Part shown: positions 62,917 through 64,000 of the stretch, in pieces
Layout of the letters: each line of letters starts with the position of its first letter
Position numbering within the stretch: the first letter of the stretch is position 1
Source: Acidobacteriota bacterium
Lineage (GTDB): Bacteria; Acidobacteriota; Terriglobia; Terriglobales; Acidobacteriaceae
Assembly (NCBI GenBank): GCA_016196065.1
Contig: JACPYL010000010.1
Coordinates: forward strand, 868,001-932,000
DNA: 64,000 nt
Direction of reading: 5' to 3'
Position numbers and translations under genes: made by a program
Notes under the pieces: generated by a model
The model's database searches: none
Told to the model about the DNA's origin: nothing
The model's input: only the letters and a program-made list of their open reading frames with translations

Positions 62917-64000
62917 TTAGCTGGCGGCCTTCTCAATCACGGAAAGCGATACTTCCCGCTTTTCGACCATTTCCCGCGTGACTTCGAACTCCTTGACCTT
63001 CTTCTGACTCGGCAGACTATACATCAGCTCCAGCATCAATTCTTCCAGAATCATGCGCAGCCCACGGGCGCCGACTTTGCGGGCCATGGCCTGCCGCGAG
63101 ATTGCCCGCAGCGCGTCTTCGCTGAACTTCAGGCGGACATTCTCGAATTCGAACAGACGCTGGTACTGCTTCACAATCGCGTTCTTGGGCCGGGTCAGGA
63201 TTTCCACCAGCGCATTTTCGTCCAGATCCTGCAGCACGCCGACGACCGGCAAGCGTCCTACAAATTCAGGGATCAACCCGAACTTGATCAGATCCTCCGG
63301 TTGAACATCGGAAACCATCTCAAAATTCCGCTTGTTGGGCATGGCCGCTGCGGCGGATTCTTTGTCGGAATCTTCGCCTGACTTGAAGCCCAGCGCTTTC
63401 TTGCCCATCCGTCGGGCGATCATCTTTTCGAGGCCGACAAACGCTCCACCGCAGATAAACAAGATGTTCGTCGTATCCACCGGGGTAAATTCCTGGTGGG
63501 GATGCTTGCGGCCACCTTGCGGAGGAACGTTAGCGATGGTTCCTTCCAGAATCTTCAACAACGCCTGCTGGACGCCTTCTCCGGAAACATCGCGGGTAAT
63601 GGAAGGGTTTTCGTCCTTGCGGCCGATCTTGTCAATTTCGTCTATATAGATGATTCCGGTCTGCGTTCGACTCACGTCGCCTTCGGCGGCCTGTAAGAGC
63701 TTGAGAATAATGTTCTCAACGTCTTCGCCGACGTATCCGGCTTCGGTCAGCGTGGTGGCGTCGACGATCGCAAACGGAACGTCGAGCATCCGAGCCAGGG
63801 TCTGGGCCAGCAGGGTCTTACCGGTGCCGGTTGGACCGATCAGCAGGATGTTCGACTTCGCCAGTTCCACACCGTCATTGGTGCGCTGGCGGTTCATATA
63901 AATGCGTTTGTAGTGGTTGTAGACTGCGACCGCCAACTTTTTCTTGGTCTGCTCCTGCCCGATGACGTATTCGTCGAGGAAGGTTTTCACTTCCAGGGGC
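62917..64000 (-). CDS. clpX: ATP-dependent Clp protease ATP-binding subunit ClpX (5' end outside window)
   Basis: The visible 360 residues cover the AAA+ module of ClpX and its C-terminus. Walker A GPTGTGKT, Walker [12 protein letters not shown], the pore/sensor motif [11 protein letters not shown] and sensor-2 RKVGARGLR are present. The zinc-binding N-terminal domain is missing because translation continues past the window edge: codons before the internal GTG read P-L-E, matching the conserved TPxEI/VK stretch. The gene is therefore cut by the window, not truncated. It unfolds substrates for ClpP. Confidence 0.95.
   Translation of the reverse strand, partial: PLEVKTFLDEYVIGQEQTKKKLAVAVYNHYKRIYMNRQRTNDGVELAKSNILLIGPTGTGKTLLAQTLARMLDVPFAIVDATTLTEAGYVGEDVENIILKLLQAAEGDVSRTQTGIIYIDEIDKIGRKDENPSITRDVSGEGVQQALLKILEGTIANVPPQGGRKHPHQEFTPVDTTNILFICGGAFVGLEKMIARRMGKKALGFKSGEDSDKESAAAAMPNKRNFEMVSDVQPEDLIKFGLIPEFVGRLPVVGVLQDLDENALVEILTRPKNAIVKQYQRLFEFENVRLKFSEDALRAISRQAMARKVGARGLRMILEELMLELMYSLPSQKKVKEFEVTREMVEKREVSLSVIEKAAS

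Noticed and set aside
62917-63990. A complete short ClpX starting at the GTG near 63990
   Set aside because: Codons upstream of that GTG continue the conserved ClpX sequence, so the gene is simply cut by the window edge.
1-64000. CRISPR arrays, tRNA or rRNA genes, transposases
   Set aside because: No evenly spaced repeats, cloverleaf-like segments, rRNA motifs or transposase sequences were seen on either strand.

Overview
The window is GC-rich, densely packed bacterial chromosome. Organism (inference): the gene families and their mix fit an Acidobacteriota genome. These include a large surface-glycan locus, DUF885 and S9 peptidases, several PilZ proteins, an AmrS-type radical SAM enzyme, and palindromic intergenic repeats next to lon and clpX. 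Nothing in the window is a taxonomic marker strong enough to go further. No rRNA, tRNA, CRISPR array, transposase or phage gene was seen.

Layout. (1) About 0.17-44.5 kb is one very large exopolysaccharide/capsule locus. At its left end a leftward operon encodes a fused Wzz/BY-kinase, a TPR protein and a Wzy/WaaL-type ligase or polymerase. A divergent rightward operon (5.4-27.5 kb) carries a pseudaminic-acid-type nonulosonate pathway: pseB, pseC, an SpsF-like cytidylyltransferase fused to a class III aminotransferase, a PseG-acetyltransferase fusion and pseI. It continues with two NodB-like proteins, a CelD-type acyltransferase fusion, an AlkP-superfamily enzyme, four GT4-like glycosyltransferases and a second Wzy-like protein. 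A GT-C-like membrane protein lies leftward at 27.6-28.7 kb. A third block (28.8-41.7 kb) carries two asparagine-synthetase-type amidotransferases, a methyltransferase, a GT2, a two-domain dehydrogenase, a carbamoyltransferase, a beta-propeller protein, a glucuronyl-C5-epimerase-like protein and a WbuB-like GT4. A Wza-like export protein and a WecA-like initiating transferase close the locus. (2) 44.6-54.4 kb holds a PilZ-GAF-TM-Sel1 protein, AmrS, a lipoprotein, a DUF885 protein, an S9 peptidase and a GH3 beta-glucosidase. (3) 54.6-64 kb is mostly leftward: an unusual GAF-TM-AMIN-amidase, a WbpP-like epimerase, a PilZ protein, engB, a small membrane protein, lon and the truncated clpX.

How it works together (inference). 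The WecA-like protein starts the glycan on undecaprenyl phosphate and the GTs extend it, including a CMP-nonulosonate residue. The amidotransferases, carbamoyltransferase, acyltransferases, deacetylases, C5-epimerase and AlkP enzyme decorate it. The two Wzy/WaaL-like proteins polymerise or ligate it, and Wzz/BY-kinase with the Wza-like protein controls length and export. No Wzx flippase or ABC exporter was recognised inside the locus. Many genes here overlap by 4 bp and use GTG or TTG starts, which suggests tight translational coupling.
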